A stretch of DNA of 64,000 bases from Photobacterium angustum (GCF_002954615.1 NZ_MSCJ01000001.1:1116001-1180000); one strand, 5' to 3'. Positions 35,008 through 44,352 are shown, numbered from the stretch's first letter. Numbers and translations are program-made. The notes: generated from the letters alone by a model not told the origin.

Positions 35008-36098
35008 TGAAGATGTCACTAATATGGCTCTGTCGCGTTGTAGTTACCCTAACGTTAGCGTTGCTTTTAAATGCTTGCGATAACCAAAAAGCACCGAGCA
35101 AATCTGTGGAATCACTGACTCAATCAACCGACTATGTGTTTGAGCCTGTAGTGAAAGGTAACAAGCTGCAATTTCCTAAAGATTATGGTTCACATCCTGA
35201 GTATCGTGCTGAATGGTGGTATTTCACCACTAACCTTGAATCTGAAAGTGGCAAGCAAATAGCGTTGCAATGGACATTATTCCGAATGGCGACGGGGGAT
35301 GAAGAAACCAAAGGTTGGAAAACGCCACAAATGTATATGGCGCATGCGGTGATCACAACTGATAAGAAAACATGGCGAGCAGAGCGTTTTGCCCGCGGTG
35401 GAATAGGGCAAGCAGGGGTGGTATTAAACCCATTTCGAGCATGGTTAGATAACTGGACATGGCGCTCAAAAGATAATTCACCGTTTCCCGGTAGGCTTGA
35501 ATTTGCTGATGATAATATGAAAGCAATTTTAGATATCACACAAGCGGGATCGATAGTTTTACAGGGTGATAATGGTTATAGCCGTAAACACCCACTGCTA
35601 GATATTGCCTCTTATTATTACAGCGCGCCCTTTTTGAATGTAAAAGGGATGCTAGAGCTTGATGGCGAAACCTATCGCGTAAAAGGCCAAGGTTGGTTTG
35701 ATCGTGAATGGAGTAGCAGTATGCTTAGCTTGCAGCAGCAGGGATGGGATTGGTTCTCTATTCACCTTGATGATGGCAGTGCATTGATGGTTTCTCAACT
35801 ACGTGAACACGGTGAAAAGCCTTACTTTTTTGGTTCTCGTTCATGGAAAAATGGTAAAGTGGTTAAGCTTGATAACCACCAGATCCGCATGAAACCGATT
35901 AAATATTTTTCCGTTAAAGGAAAGCAGTTCCCGTTAATATGGGAAATCGAGATACCATCACAATCCATAAAGATTAAAACAACAGTTGTTCGTCGAGAAC
36001 AGTGGTTACCTTTTATTTTCCCTTATTGGGAAGGACCTATTCGGGTCAGTGGTAGTCATAAAGGAAAAGGCTTTATGGAGCTTACTGGATACGAATAA
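35007..36098 (+). CDS. attH: AttH/CrtC-like lipoprotein (lipocalin-like domain)
   Basis: A 363-residue envelope lipoprotein. The signal peptide ends LLNAC (Cys24 lipidated). The mature part is the AttH/CrtC hydratase-like beta-barrel pair: HPEYRAEWWYFTTNL near the start, and GQGWFDREWSSSML, whose WFDxxW pattern is the family signature. The start codon overlaps the permease stop by one base, so it is translated with the ABC genes. A substrate-binding or lipid-handling partner of the ABC complex is the best inference; enzyme activity has not been shown for this branch as far as I know. Confidence 0.88.
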   Translation: MKMSLIWLCRVVVTLTLALLLNACDNQKAPSKSVESLTQSTDYVFEPVVKGNKLQFPKDYGSHPEYRAEWWYFTTNLESESGKQIALQWTLFRMATGDEETKGWKTPQMYMAHAVITTDKKTWRAERFARGGIGQAGVVLNPFRAWLDNWTWRSKDNSPFPGRLEFADDNMKAILDITQAGSIVLQGDNGYSRKHPLLDIASYYYSAPFLNVKGMLELDGETYRVKGQGWFDREWSSSMLSLQQQGWDWFSIHLDDGSALMVSQLREHGEKPYFFGSRSWKNGKVVKLDNHQIRMKPIKYFSVKGKQFPLIWEIEIPSQSIKIKTTVVRREQWLPFIFPYWEGPIRVSGSHKGKGFMELTGYE

Positions 36099-36105
36099 TA
36101 CTGAT

Positions 36106-36128
36106 AAAAGCCGACTCGTTCGGCTTTT
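36106..36128 (+). terminator. Terminator of the Att-like operon
   Basis: 9-bp arms (aaaagccga, tcggctttt), 5-base loop and following T run, 8 bases after the attH stop. Confidence 0.85.
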
Positions 36129-36215
36129 TTCTTATCTGATATTTGTGAACAAGATCTAAGTTTAAATTCAAGGCACTGTTATTGTGATATTTTACTTGAA
36201 AGTGAGAGATTATTT

Positions 36216-36626
36216 GTGGAAATAAAAGCGCAATGCCAGTGTGGTCAGGTTTCTTATGTATTAAAAAATAAGCCATTAAAAGTCTTTGCTTGTCATTGCA
36301 AAGAGTGCCAAAAACTATCAACTAGCCCATTTAGTATTACAGCGGTGATTGCTGCAGAAGATATTACATTTAGTGGTGAATTAAAAATGTGGAGTCGTAA
36401 AGCCGATAGTGGCAACACCAATACGGCGGTATTTTGCCCTGAATGTGGTAATCGTATTTATCATTTTAACCCTGATGATCGCTCTACAGTTAAGCTTAAA
36501 CTTAAGCCTGTTGCTTGCGTTGACGATGTTATGTTCCAGCCACAAATGCATGTTTGGGTAAGTGAAAAAGTGAGCTGGTATCAATTACCTGAAAATGTAC
36601 CGTGTTATCCAAAGCAAGCACATTAA
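36216..36626 (+). CDS. GFA/CENP-V-family zinc protein
   Basis: A 136-residue protein of the glutathione-dependent formaldehyde-activating (Gfa)/CENP-V fold. The zinc-binding Cys pairs are CQCG (residues 7-10), CHCKEC near 26-31 and CPEC near 74-77, in the family order. It could bind a glutathione adduct, but many such proteins have no shown enzyme activity. The start is a GTG at 36216 with GAGAG upstream. A hypothetical gene follows 21 bp later. Confidence 0.88.
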   Translation: MEIKAQCQCGQVSYVLKNKPLKVFACHCKECQKLSTSPFSITAVIAAEDITFSGELKMWSRKADSGNTNTAVFCPECGNRIYHFNPDDRSTVKLKLKPVACVDDVMFQPQMHVWVSEKVSWYQLPENVPCYPKQAH

Positions 36627-36647
36627 GCCCATTTAAAAGAGGTGTGA

Positions 36648-36998
36648 ATGAATTTTACTTTTATTGATGATGATGAAATCTTGCTGTTAGCAACACCTAT
36701 AATGGATAACTTAATGGATGCGTCAACAAGGCAAGATCATTCAGCACACGTTCGCGATTTTACTCCGCGATTAAAGGCTATTGTGACGAAAGATTACCTT
36801 AAACAAGTGTGCGAACAATACCAATCGGAAAAAGGCTTTTTTACTGAACGCTTTCCTGTTGCAGTGTTTAAAAGACCTGACTCTGTTGTTATTGTGTGGA
36901 AGCAATTTTTCAGCAAAGCAGAAGGTGAGTTTATGGCTGAAATGGTATTAGTTTGCCAAGAAGATCGTATTCTTTGCGATCATGTTATGGTGCTTTAG
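36648..36998 (+). CDS. Conserved-looking hypothetical protein
   Basis: 116 residues, soluble, no signal or membrane segment. It appears mixed alpha/beta (FPVAVFKRPDSVVIVWKQFF, GEFMAEMVLVCQEDRILCDHVMVL). The start has AAAAGAGGTG upstream. It lies between the GFA gene and HMG-CoA reductase on the same strand. I do not recognise the family. Confidence 0.7.
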   Translation: MNFTFIDDDEILLLATPIMDNLMDASTRQDHSAHVRDFTPRLKAIVTKDYLKQVCEQYQSEKGFFTERFPVAVFKRPDSVVIVWKQFFSKAEGEFMAEMVLVCQEDRILCDHVMVL

Positions 36999-37085
36999 TC
37001 TCTCAATTTAAATCTTATCTGGCATGAGCAGTTAATGATGTGTTTAGCTATATAATACGTTTCCATTTCGTAATGTGTTGTATTC

Positions 37086-38345
37086 ATGCCAAAACTTAAC
37101 TTACATCGCCCGGATTATGTGACCTCCATGCTAGGTCAGCTTTCTTCTTCGCAATTACATCAACGCCTAGATCCCATTGTAACACCACCAACAAAAAAGT
37201 TACCGCGTAACCCATATGTCAGTGATCGTACCATAGCTAAACGCTGGGAAGTGTTGAATAACATTAACTCTCAAACTGTTTTGTATGATACCGAAACCCA
37301 GCAACAACAGCATTGCTACGAAAAGAACATTGAAAACTTTATTGGCTCAGTAAAGTTGCCGTTAGGTGTTGCTGGACCTTTAAAAGTGAATGGCCTATTT
37401 GCTAGTGGTGAGTATTTTGTGCCATTAGCAACAACAGAAGCTGCATTAGTTGCATCCTATCATCGTGGAGCCTTACTAATTAGTGAAGCGGGAGGAGCAA
37501 GTGCAATTTTGTTAAACGAAGGTGTAACACGTGCACCGGGATTTGCATTTGAATCACTTGTGCAGGCGAGTAAGTTTATTACTTGGGTCACAACACAATA
37601 CGATACTTTTAAAACGATTGCAGAATCAACTACGCGCTACGGTAAGCTATCAGACATTAATTTGAGCATGGAAGGTAATCATGTTTACTTAGTTTTTGAA
37701 TATCTAACCGGTGATGCATCAGGTCAAAATATGGTAACGATTTCGACCAATGCCGTTTTTGAATATATTCTTGCTAATACGCCTATTAAACCTGTTGAGG
37801 CATTCTTAGACTGTAATTTATCCGGTGATAAAAAAGCAACAGCACAAACGTTGCGTTCGGTTCGTGGGAAGAAAGTGACTGCTGAAGTACATTTAAGCCG
37901 TGAACTAGTGAAGAAATATCTTCATACAACGCCTGAAAAAATGGTCGACTTTGGTAAAATGACGACAGTAGGCGGGGCATTAAGCGGTACTATCGGTGTT
38001 AATGCACATTATGCGAATGCACTTGCTGCATTTTATATTGCGTGTGGGCAAGATGCGGCATGTGTAGCGGAATCTTCTGTTGGTATAACGCGAATGGAAC
38101 TAAATCAACAAGATGGGCTCTGTGTATCTGTAACATTACCAAATTTGATGGTGGGAACAGTCGGTGGAGGAACACATCTCCCGAGTCAAAAAGCGTGTTT
38201 AGAGCTATTAGGTTTATATGGAAGTGGCCAATCGCAAGCATTAGCAGAAGTGTGTGCGGCACTATGTTTAGCAGGTGAGCTTTCAATTATTGGGGCTTTT
38301 TGTTCAGGCCATTTTGCCAAAGCGCATCATCGGTTAGCACGATAA
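37086..38345 (+). CDS. Hydroxymethylglutaryl-CoA reductase
   Basis: A 419-residue HMG-CoA reductase that would make mevalonate from HMG-CoA. The HMG-CoA and catalytic segments are in place: ENFIGSVKLPLGVAGPL, TTEAALVAS (catalytic Glu), GDASGQNMVTIST (catalytic Asp), NLSGDKKA (catalytic Lys) and the C-terminal His in SGHFAKAHH. MVGTVGGGTHLPSQ is the NADPH-binding motif of class I enzymes. In vibrios this gene is known as an acquired accessory gene alongside the normal MEP route. No other mevalonate-pathway gene is visible here; what follows is a channel and two GTPases. Confidence 0.93.
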   Translation: MPKLNLHRPDYVTSMLGQLSSSQLHQRLDPIVTPPTKKLPRNPYVSDRTIAKRWEVLNNINSQTVLYDTETQQQQHCYEKNIENFIGSVKLPLGVAGPLKVNGLFASGEYFVPLATTEAALVASYHRGALLISEAGGASAILLNEGVTRAPGFAFESLVQASKFITWVTTQYDTFKTIAESTTRYGKLSDINLSMEGNHVYLVFEYLTGDASGQNMVTISTNAVFEYILANTPIKPVEAFLDCNLSGDKKATAQTLRSVRGKKVTAEVHLSRELVKKYLHTTPEKMVDFGKMTTVGGALSGTIGVNAHYANALAAFYIACGQDAACVAESSVGITRMELNQQDGLCVSVTLPNLMVGTVGGGTHLPSQKACLELLGLYGSGQSQALAEVCAALCLAGELSIIGAFCSGHFAKAHHRLAR

Positions 38346-38384
38346 GTCTAATCAAGTCGTTCATTGCATGGAGTGTAGAACGCT

Positions 38385-39068
38385 GTGTTACAAAAAAAGA
38401 TAGAACAGATTAACTCGCAGAATAATTTCTTTTTTCTGACGATAGCTTTAATAAGCTTATTAATTAGTGCATCACTAGAGAAAGTGATCCCCCATGGTTT
38501 TGTTCAATATGCGTTAGAAGCCTTTACTGTCATTACGTTTCTTGTCTGCTTATTAAGTTTACGTTTTGATAGATCATGGTTTCGGTTTTTAACATCTTTG
38601 GTCGGAATCTGGATTATGGCAATGATTGCTAGGATCCTCTTAGGTATTGAAGAAATTGAAATTATTATGCTATCGCTGATGTTTGTTTTCTTCTTTGGCA
38701 CGTTTAAGTCTATTATGCGTCAGATCTTGTTCACAGGCTCAATAAATACCAATAAGATCATTGGCTCTATGGCATTATTTTTATTGCTCGGCTTAATGTG
38801 GGCGATTGCGTATTTGATTCTTATCCGTGTTTTTCCCGATTCAATTCATGGAATCAATTCAGGGCCATGGCATGAGAATTTCTCTGATGCGGCGTATTTT
38901 AGTTTTGTTACCTTAACGACATTAGGTTATGGCGATATTTTACCGGTTACTCCGATTGCGAAAGTCTTCGCATATTTAGAAGCCATTGTCGGCGTATTTT
39001 ATATGGCAATCGTAGTATCGAGTTTAGTCAGCTCTAGTGGTAGTAAGCATTTAGGTCGTGATGAGTAG
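38385..39068 (+). CDS. Potassium-channel-like ion channel
   Basis: 227 residues with several membrane helices and a C-terminal two-helix channel module: helix IIGSMALFLLLGLMWAIAYLIL, pore helix and selectivity filter TLTTLGYGDI, and last helix VFAYLEAIVGVFYMAIVVSSLV. The GYGD filter indicates potassium selectivity. Four more helices precede the pore module, but no S4-type row of arginines is seen, so it is not clearly voltage-gated. GTG start at 38385 with GGAG about 10 bases upstream. It sits 39 bp after HMG-CoA reductase and 63 bp before the first GTPase. Confidence 0.85.
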   Translation: MLQKKIEQINSQNNFFFLTIALISLLISASLEKVIPHGFVQYALEAFTVITFLVCLLSLRFDRSWFRFLTSLVGIWIMAMIARILLGIEEIEIIMLSLMFVFFFGTFKSIMRQILFTGSINTNKIIGSMALFLLLGLMWAIAYLILIRVFPDSIHGINSGPWHENFSDAAYFSFVTLTTLGYGDILPVTPIAKVFAYLEAIVGVFYMAIVVSSLVSSSGSKHLGRDE

Positions 39069-39131
39069 TTAACTATCGTTTGATAAAAGCGATAGTCGTT
39101 GTTTTTGAACGTTATTGAGTATTTATAAACA

Positions 39132-40328
39132 ATGAATCGTTTTTTTAAAAAAGTTTATGACTATATTAACCCAACGGTTAATCCAGAGCTTGAGCCTGCA
39201 TTCGATGAATGGCAAAAGCATATTCCAACATTATGGCTTTTAGGTAAAACCGGTGCGGGTAAATCGACGGTTATTCAAGCTATTACAGGAAGTAGTTCGG
39301 TTGAAATCGGTAATGGTTTTCAACCGTGTACACGTACTGCAGAAGTTTACCAATATCCAACAGATAGCCCTTTAGTCCGCTTTCTTGATACCCGTGGTTT
39401 AGCAGAAGCTAATTATGATCCTGCTGAGGACATAGCGATGTGTAGTGGCAAAAGTCACGCATTGATCGTTATCATGAAAGCTGAAGAACCTGAGCAATCA
39501 TCAGTTCTTGACGCGTTAAAAACAATTAAGCGTTCAGGAAAAATTAAGCATTTATTGGTTGTTCATACCGCAATAAATAGCCTGATTGATAGCCAAGAGC
39601 GTGAGCGAGCTATTTTTTATAACCATCAGCGAGTGATGGAGGTATGGGGTATTAAAGAGTCCGTTTGGCAAGCGAAAAATACGGATGAAAAATTAAATAC
39701 TTATCAGCCAATTAGTGTTGATTTGATCCCTGATGATCAACAGTATATCGGCTTAGATACCTTAAATGCTGTTCTTTCTGAAACGCTGCCTATGTTGAGC
39801 TTGCTTTCAAATAAACAGGCACACAGTAATAGAGAAGAGCAAAACTTCGAGCGATTACGTAAAGAAGTCTTATGGTATGCAGGCGCTGCAGGCGCGAGTG
39901 ATGCGATCCCAGCTATTGGATTATTTTCGGTTCCTGCGATTCAAGGAAAAATGTTACACAGCCTTGCCAATCAATATGGTGTAACGTGGAATAAGAAAGA
40001 CTATGCAGAATTTATTAGTATGCTTGGATCTGGTTTCTTACTGCATTATATCTCCAAGCTAAGCGTTAATCAGTTAGTGAAGTTTATTCCTGCTTACGGG
40101 CAAACTGTCGGTAGTGCGACGGCTGCCGCAATGAGCTTTTCATCCTCTTATGCGATTGGTCGTGCAGCCGCTATGTACCTCTATCACCGTAGTAAAGGTG
40201 AAACCGTATCAAAAGAGTTATTAAAAACAACATATCAGCAAGCGTTTAAATCAGTTAAAAAAGTAGCTGAACAGCAAGTTAATCAAAATAACCTTGATAG
40301 TAAGGATAACCATGAAACGCGTAAATAA
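39132..40328 (+). CDS. P-loop GTPase with C-terminal DUF697-like membrane region
   Basis: 398 residues. The GTPase domain has G1 GKTGAGKST (38-46), G3 DTRG (near 90) and a degenerate G4 (VVHTAIN in place of NKxD). The C-terminal half (about 245-370: AIPAIGLFSVPAIQGKML, then small-residue helices AYGQTVGSATAAAMSFSSSYAIGRAAAMY) resembles the DUF697/YcjF-type region that associates with membranes. Its last 17 bases overlap the next GTPase gene, so the two proteins are probably partners acting at the inner membrane. Confidence 0.8.
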   Translation: MNRFFKKVYDYINPTVNPELEPAFDEWQKHIPTLWLLGKTGAGKSTVIQAITGSSSVEIGNGFQPCTRTAEVYQYPTDSPLVRFLDTRGLAEANYDPAEDIAMCSGKSHALIVIMKAEEPEQSSVLDALKTIKRSGKIKHLLVVHTAINSLIDSQERERAIFYNHQRVMEVWGIKESVWQAKNTDEKLNTYQPISVDLIPDDQQYIGLDTLNAVLSETLPMLSLLSNKQAHSNREEQNFERLRKEVLWYAGAAGASDAIPAIGLFSVPAIQGKMLHSLANQYGVTWNKKDYAEFISMLGSGFLLHYISKLSVNQLVKFIPAYGQTVGSATAAAMSFSSSYAIGRAAAMYLYHRSKGETVSKELLKTTYQQAFKSVKKVAEQQVNQNNLDSKDNHETRK

Positions 40329-41853
40329 GAGTTATCAGCTTGTTAGTCAGCTATCAGATGGTTTTATTCCGCTGGTGGCTGTTGCTATTTTATTACCAGT
40401 TATCGTGTTATCAGGCTTTGGTATTGTCGCTTTAATCAATAATGGTCAATGGATACTGTTTTTCGCTTTAATTGCAATTTCGTGTCTAATTGTTTTTGTC
40501 CCTTATTGGTTTATTCGTCGTAAAAGAGTGGTGAATGATGCGGTCAGTGATGATTTAGCTCCATTGCATGTGGAAGGTAATCCACAATGGGGAGCGCATG
40601 AAAATCAGGTGTGGCAAGAAGTGACATTCATCATTCAACAACAACTGAGTGATGCACCTGAGTGGGAGTCATTACAAGCGCATTCATATGTCTTAGTTGC
40701 AGAAGTCGCGGATCGTTTTAATAAAGGTAAATCAGCCCAACACCTATCTTTTACTGCCCCTGAGTTTTTACTTATGGTGGAAGAAGTGAGTCGGCGTTAT
40801 CGTTATTTTTTACAAGAGCATGTGCCATTTGCTGAGAAAATAACTTTAAAAAGCCTTCAGCAAGGTTATCAATTAAAGGATAAAGTGGGCTATGCGAAAT
40901 CTGCCTATGATGTCTATCGATTATTTCGTATCGCAACTCCAACAGGATGGTTAGCAGAAGCGCGTGGATTAGTTTTAGGTAAGCTGTTTGATGATGTTAG
41001 CTTAGAAGTGCAAACCAAACTAAAAATGACCTTGCTACAAGAAGTTGCCTCAGTCGCAATCGATCTTTATAGCGGTCATTTCAAACTTGATGATGCTTCC
41101 GTTCCGCACAGTAAAATGCATGACAAAGATCAACAGGCAGCAGCGGTTCCTATTGAACCACTACGTGTTGCAGTAATAGGTCAAATTAGTGCGGGTAAAT
41201 CATCTGTGGTTAATGGTTTACTCGGGGAAATGTCGGCAGAAATTAGTGCGTTACCTTCAACAGATAAAGCAACAGCGTATCGCTGCGAAGTCGAAGGAAC
41301 TGATGTTATTAATTTAATTGATCTACCTGGTATTGACGGTACTGAAAGTATTAATCAAATGCTGCTAAAACAAGTCACGCAGAGTGATGTAGTTTTATGG
41401 GTACTTAAAGCGAATCAATCATCGCGCCAAGCTGACATCATGTTAAAACAGATGATTGAAGAATTTTATACACAACCGAAAAATCAGCATCGTAAAGCAC
41501 CAAAGATTGTTGTTCTTGTTAATCAGGTGGATAAGTTGAAGCCTGTTGATGAATGGTTACCGCCTTATGATTTGAATGATATCCAAACCAATAAAGGGAA
41601 AATCATTTTAGATGCCGTTAATTACAACCAAAACTTGATGAAAAGCGACATTATCATTCCATTATCTGTTAGTAGTGAAAAACTGACTTATAACTTAGAT
41701 GTGCTGCAAGAGAAGATTCAAGAGGTATATCAAGAGGGCATTAATACTCAGTTAAATCGACGTCGTATTGATGGTGATCGTATTGATTATACAGAGCAAG
41801 CTCAACGATTATATCGATTAGGCAAACTGGTTTTTGATACTGCAGTAAAATAA
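40312..41853 (+). CDS. Membrane-anchored dynamin/Era-like GTPase
   Basis: 513 residues from the ATG at 40312 (TAAGGA upstream). Two N-terminal membrane helices (about 19-43 and 47-67) are followed by a 210-residue helical region and then a GTPase domain: G1 GQISAGKSS (near 290-298), G3 DLPGID, G4 NQVDK. Unlike its partner, all G motifs are intact. The overlap with the upstream GTPase gene and the shared strand with the channel and HMG-CoA reductase suggest one operon of four. A role in membrane or envelope homeostasis is inference. Confidence 0.82.
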   Translation: MKRVNKSYQLVSQLSDGFIPLVAVAILLPVIVLSGFGIVALINNGQWILFFALIAISCLIVFVPYWFIRRKRVVNDAVSDDLAPLHVEGNPQWGAHENQVWQEVTFIIQQQLSDAPEWESLQAHSYVLVAEVADRFNKGKSAQHLSFTAPEFLLMVEEVSRRYRYFLQEHVPFAEKITLKSLQQGYQLKDKVGYAKSAYDVYRLFRIATPTGWLAEARGLVLGKLFDDVSLEVQTKLKMTLLQEVASVAIDLYSGHFKLDDASVPHSKMHDKDQQAAAVPIEPLRVAVIGQISAGKSSVVNGLLGEMSAEISALPSTDKATAYRCEVEGTDVINLIDLPGIDGTESINQMLLKQVTQSDVVLWVLKANQSSRQADIMLKQMIEEFYTQPKNQHRKAPKIVVLVNQVDKLKPVDEWLPPYDLNDIQTNKGKIILDAVNYNQNLMKSDIIIPLSVSSEKLTYNLDVLQEKIQEVYQEGINTQLNRRRIDGDRIDYTEQAQRLYRLGKLVFDTAVK

Positions 41854-41866
41854 AAGTATATAAATG

Positions 41867-41904
41867 AAAAAAAGCCCTCAAGTGGAAACGAGAGGGCTTT
41901 TTTT
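41867..41904. terminator. Bidirectional terminator
   Basis: 13-bp arms (aaaaaaagccctc, gagggcttttttt) between converging genes, with U tracts both ways. Confidence 0.88.
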
Positions 41905-41913
41905 ATCATGATG

Positions 41914-42942
41914 TTAGCGAACTAAGAGGTACCCAAAAGGAAGTTTCCGTATTAGCTTCACTAAGATTAATGAAATGATAAAAGCAAAAGGTAATGCTAA
42001 AAAGCTGGATAATATCGGGTTGATATTAAGCATGAAAACCAAGTTAAAAAAGTAAATGACGATGAGCAAGTGACAGAGATATATGCCTAAAACATCTTTA
42101 CTAAATGCTGTTGGCTTTAATCGCTCTCCAAAGTTAGGCTTTTCTTGAAGAAACAAGAAAATCCCTACAGCCCATATCGGTGAACTCAATAAGAAATCAT
42201 GGTAAAAGGCGCCATTAGCGAAGAAATAGAGGTAATTTGCTTCAATTAAAAATATAGCAAAACCAATACTCGCAACAGTTAGGCTTAGCTTGGTGTTCAA
42301 TGTTATCTGGCGACGATGTATTTCATAACCTAATACAACAAATAACGTACTAAAAAAAGGACCGTTACGGGTTAAAATTGGTGCTTCTATATTTGTAATT
42401 GGAACATAACTGCCTGCAGCACAACCATAAATGAATAATATAAAACCAACAGGTAATAGTAGGTTATCAAGGCGATATTTATGTAACAACGTTATGATGC
42501 CTATCGCGCAAATTAGAGCAGGAATGTACCACAAGTGTACAAGAGAACCTTCAAACAAAGTATTTAGTGGGTTTGCTAGTAAATTATTCCAGTGATTACT
42601 GCGTTCGGCAAGGTAACCGTCACTGAGTAGTATCGAAAAGTTAAATGGGATTATTAGAAAAACAACACTCCAACTTAACCACATAATGATCAGAGGTTTT
42701 GCGTACTTTGCAAAAACATCTTCTTTTGACTTGCTGGCGACTAATTTGGGGTAATAAAAATAGCCTGCAATAATGAAAAATAGCGGTACAGCAAAACGAC
42801 TCATTTGATTTAAGAACATCCCAACAATGGGCTCTCCGAAAATCAACGGTGTTTTCATAAAGACTTGACTGTGTAAGCCTATAATTGCGAGTAAAGCAAT
42901 GAGTCGCCCAGATTCAAAACTAGTAATACGCTTGTGTGTCAT
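41914..42942 (-). CDS. Acyltransferase-3 family membrane protein
   Basis: A 342-residue membrane protein with about ten helices, of the acyltransferase_3 (OafA/WecH) family, which moves acyl groups onto polysaccharides or other envelope molecules. The N-terminus SGRLIALLAIIGLHSQV holds the conserved region with His23, and FAVPLFFIIAGYFYYPKL is the second family block. There is no fused periplasmic SGNH domain. Stand-alone gene with no polysaccharide genes nearby; acceptor unknown. Confidence 0.85.
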   Translation of the reverse strand: MTHKRITSFESGRLIALLAIIGLHSQVFMKTPLIFGEPIVGMFLNQMSRFAVPLFFIIAGYFYYPKLVASKSKEDVFAKYAKPLIIMWLSWSVVFLIIPFNFSILLSDGYLAERSNHWNNLLANPLNTLFEGSLVHLWYIPALICAIGIITLLHKYRLDNLLLPVGFILFIYGCAAGSYVPITNIEAPILTRNGPFFSTLFVVLGYEIHRRQITLNTKLSLTVASIGFAIFLIEANYLYFFANGAFYHDFLLSSPIWAVGIFLFLQEKPNFGERLKPTAFSKDVLGIYLCHLLIVIYFFNLVFMLNINPILSSFLALPFAFIISLILVKLIRKLPFGYLLVR

Positions 42943-43144
42943 TACAGCATTCTCATCAAATAATTTCGCAAAGAAGGTAAACTTAAAAGTCTATTTTGTA
43001 AATTAAACTGGAGGGAAAAAGAGTGGTTAGCTGGAGGAATAGATATAAAATGTGATTAGTATCTCATACCGATATTTGTTTCGAGAAAAGACAATACATG
43101 AGAGCAATATATTGCCTTTTGCATGGTTATTAAAGCCTATTAGA

Positions 43145-43825
43145 TTAAATACCTAGCTGATCAAAAAGATCTTGGTCGTTAATATCATTTAATTTTTGAT
43201 TTTTAGCATTTTCTTTTTGTTGTTCAAGCTTGGCTGACTCAAATATGCTGTCGGTGTCTTGAGTATCTTGTTCAAACTCTTCCAGTTGGATAAATTCAGT
43301 TTTATCCATAGCAAATTCAAGATAGAAAATGTTGTTCTTGGCTGTAGTAAAGCTAACACGTCGAGCTTGAGGACGATCTAAGTTGGTATCAACAGATAAT
43401 AAGATTTGTTTGTTGAGGGCTAACATCTTTGGTTGGTTTTGAGTAATTGAGACTTTTAATTCACGTCCGATCTTACCCGTAAAATCTCCAACGACTTGAT
43501 TCATTAATTCACCAAGAATATTCGCAACTTCATCAGATGTATGGTGGAGGGCGAGCTCATCTTCAGAAATCCCCATACGTTGCATATATTCTTTATAAAG
43601 CTCCATTGCTGCTTGGCTGGTAAAGTTTGTAACGACTAAACCTGTAAAACCGCCATCAAATAGAACAAAGCAGCCAATATCAGGCTTTAAACTTGTTTTA
43701 TTAATTTTTTGTACCATAGCAGAATAGGAAACGTCAGTTTCTGTTGCTTTAGATAAGACATCGGAAAGTGATTGGCATAGTTTTAATAGAATATCATCAG
43801 TAGTGACGGTTTTTAATTTTCTCAT
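43145..43825 (-). CDS. DUF3334-like protein with CheC/CheX-like core
   Basis: 226 residues. The middle (SDEVANILGELMNQVVGDFTGKIG) has the E..N pattern of CheC/CheX phosphatases, and the rest matches what I recall of the DUF3334 family in vibrios. The tail is Gln/Glu/Asp-rich. AGGACG lies upstream of the ATG. It may bind or dephosphorylate a response regulator; the neighbouring regulator at 44668 also has a CheC-like domain, so a link to chemotaxis or adaptation is plausible but unproven. Confidence 0.72.
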   Translation of the reverse strand: MRKLKTVTTDDILLKLCQSLSDVLSKATETDVSYSAMVQKINKTSLKPDIGCFVLFDGGFTGLVVTNFTSQAAMELYKEYMQRMGISEDELALHHTSDEVANILGELMNQVVGDFTGKIGRELKVSITQNQPKMLALNKQILLSVDTNLDRPQARRVSFTTAKNNIFYLEFAMDKTEFIQLEEFEQDTQDTDSIFESAKLEQQKENAKNQKLNDINDQDLFDQLGI

Positions 43826-43892
43826 TGTACGTCCTGTTGTATCAAGATGTTGAAGGCAGCCACTAAATAGTTGTTTAAATAAAGTGGAGAAG

Positions 43893-43928
43893 ATGCCGAT
43901 AAAACAATAACGAATTGTTTATCGGCAT
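43893..43928. terminator. Strong hairpin downstream of the glutaredoxin gene
   Basis: Arms atgccgataaaacaat (43893-43908) and attgtttatcggcat (43914-43928) pair with one bulged base. No clear U tract follows on the minus strand, so terminator function is uncertain. Confidence 0.4.
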
Positions 43929-43992
43929 CAAAAGAGGGAACTTTAGTCGTTGTTATTGAATGGTTATTTTGGGGGAGTGTTAACTCAGCAAC

Positions 43993-44352
43993 CTAGCTAT
44001 TAAAACGTTTTTGAAGATAGGCAATAATATCGCTAGACTCATACATCCACTCAACTCCGTCTTCGTTTTCAATGCGTAAACAAGGAACTTTACGCTTACC
44101 TCCTTGTTCGATTAACTCTTGTTCCCAAGGTGATACCTTTGCATCACGTGTTTCTAACGGTAAGCTTAGGCGCTTAGCTTCGCGACGTACCTTTACACAA
44201 AAAGGGCAAGCATCAAATTGATATAGCTTGAGTTGAGCTACCGCCTTGTTGACCTCATGTTGCTGCTCGGAAGAACGTTTTATCCCGCGAGGAGAAAAAA
44301 TAAAATTTAGGACAAGAATAATACGCCCAAGAATCCAGCGAATAACCTTCAT
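43993..44352 (-). CDS. Membrane-tethered glutaredoxin-like protein
   Basis: 119 residues: a basic/hydrophobic N-terminal helix (IRWILGRIILVLNFIF, about residues 4-19), then a thioredoxin/glutaredoxin fold with active-site CPFC (Cys49-Cys52), cis-Pro segment KVPCLRIE and ESSDIIAYL, as in glutathione S-transferase N-terminal domains. A thiol-disulfide exchange protein at the membrane is likely. It has an extra Cys in VPCLR. Partner unknown. Confidence 0.85.
   Translation of the reverse strand: MKVIRWILGRIILVLNFIFSPRGIKRSSEQQHEVNKAVAQLKLYQFDACPFCVKVRREAKRLSLPLETRDAKVSPWEQELIEQGGKRKVPCLRIENEDGVEWMYESSDIIAYLQKRFNS

Noticed and set aside
35183..35539. A 118-codon minus-strand frame inside the attH gene
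   Set aside because: Shadow of a lipoprotein gene with clear signal peptide and family motifs.
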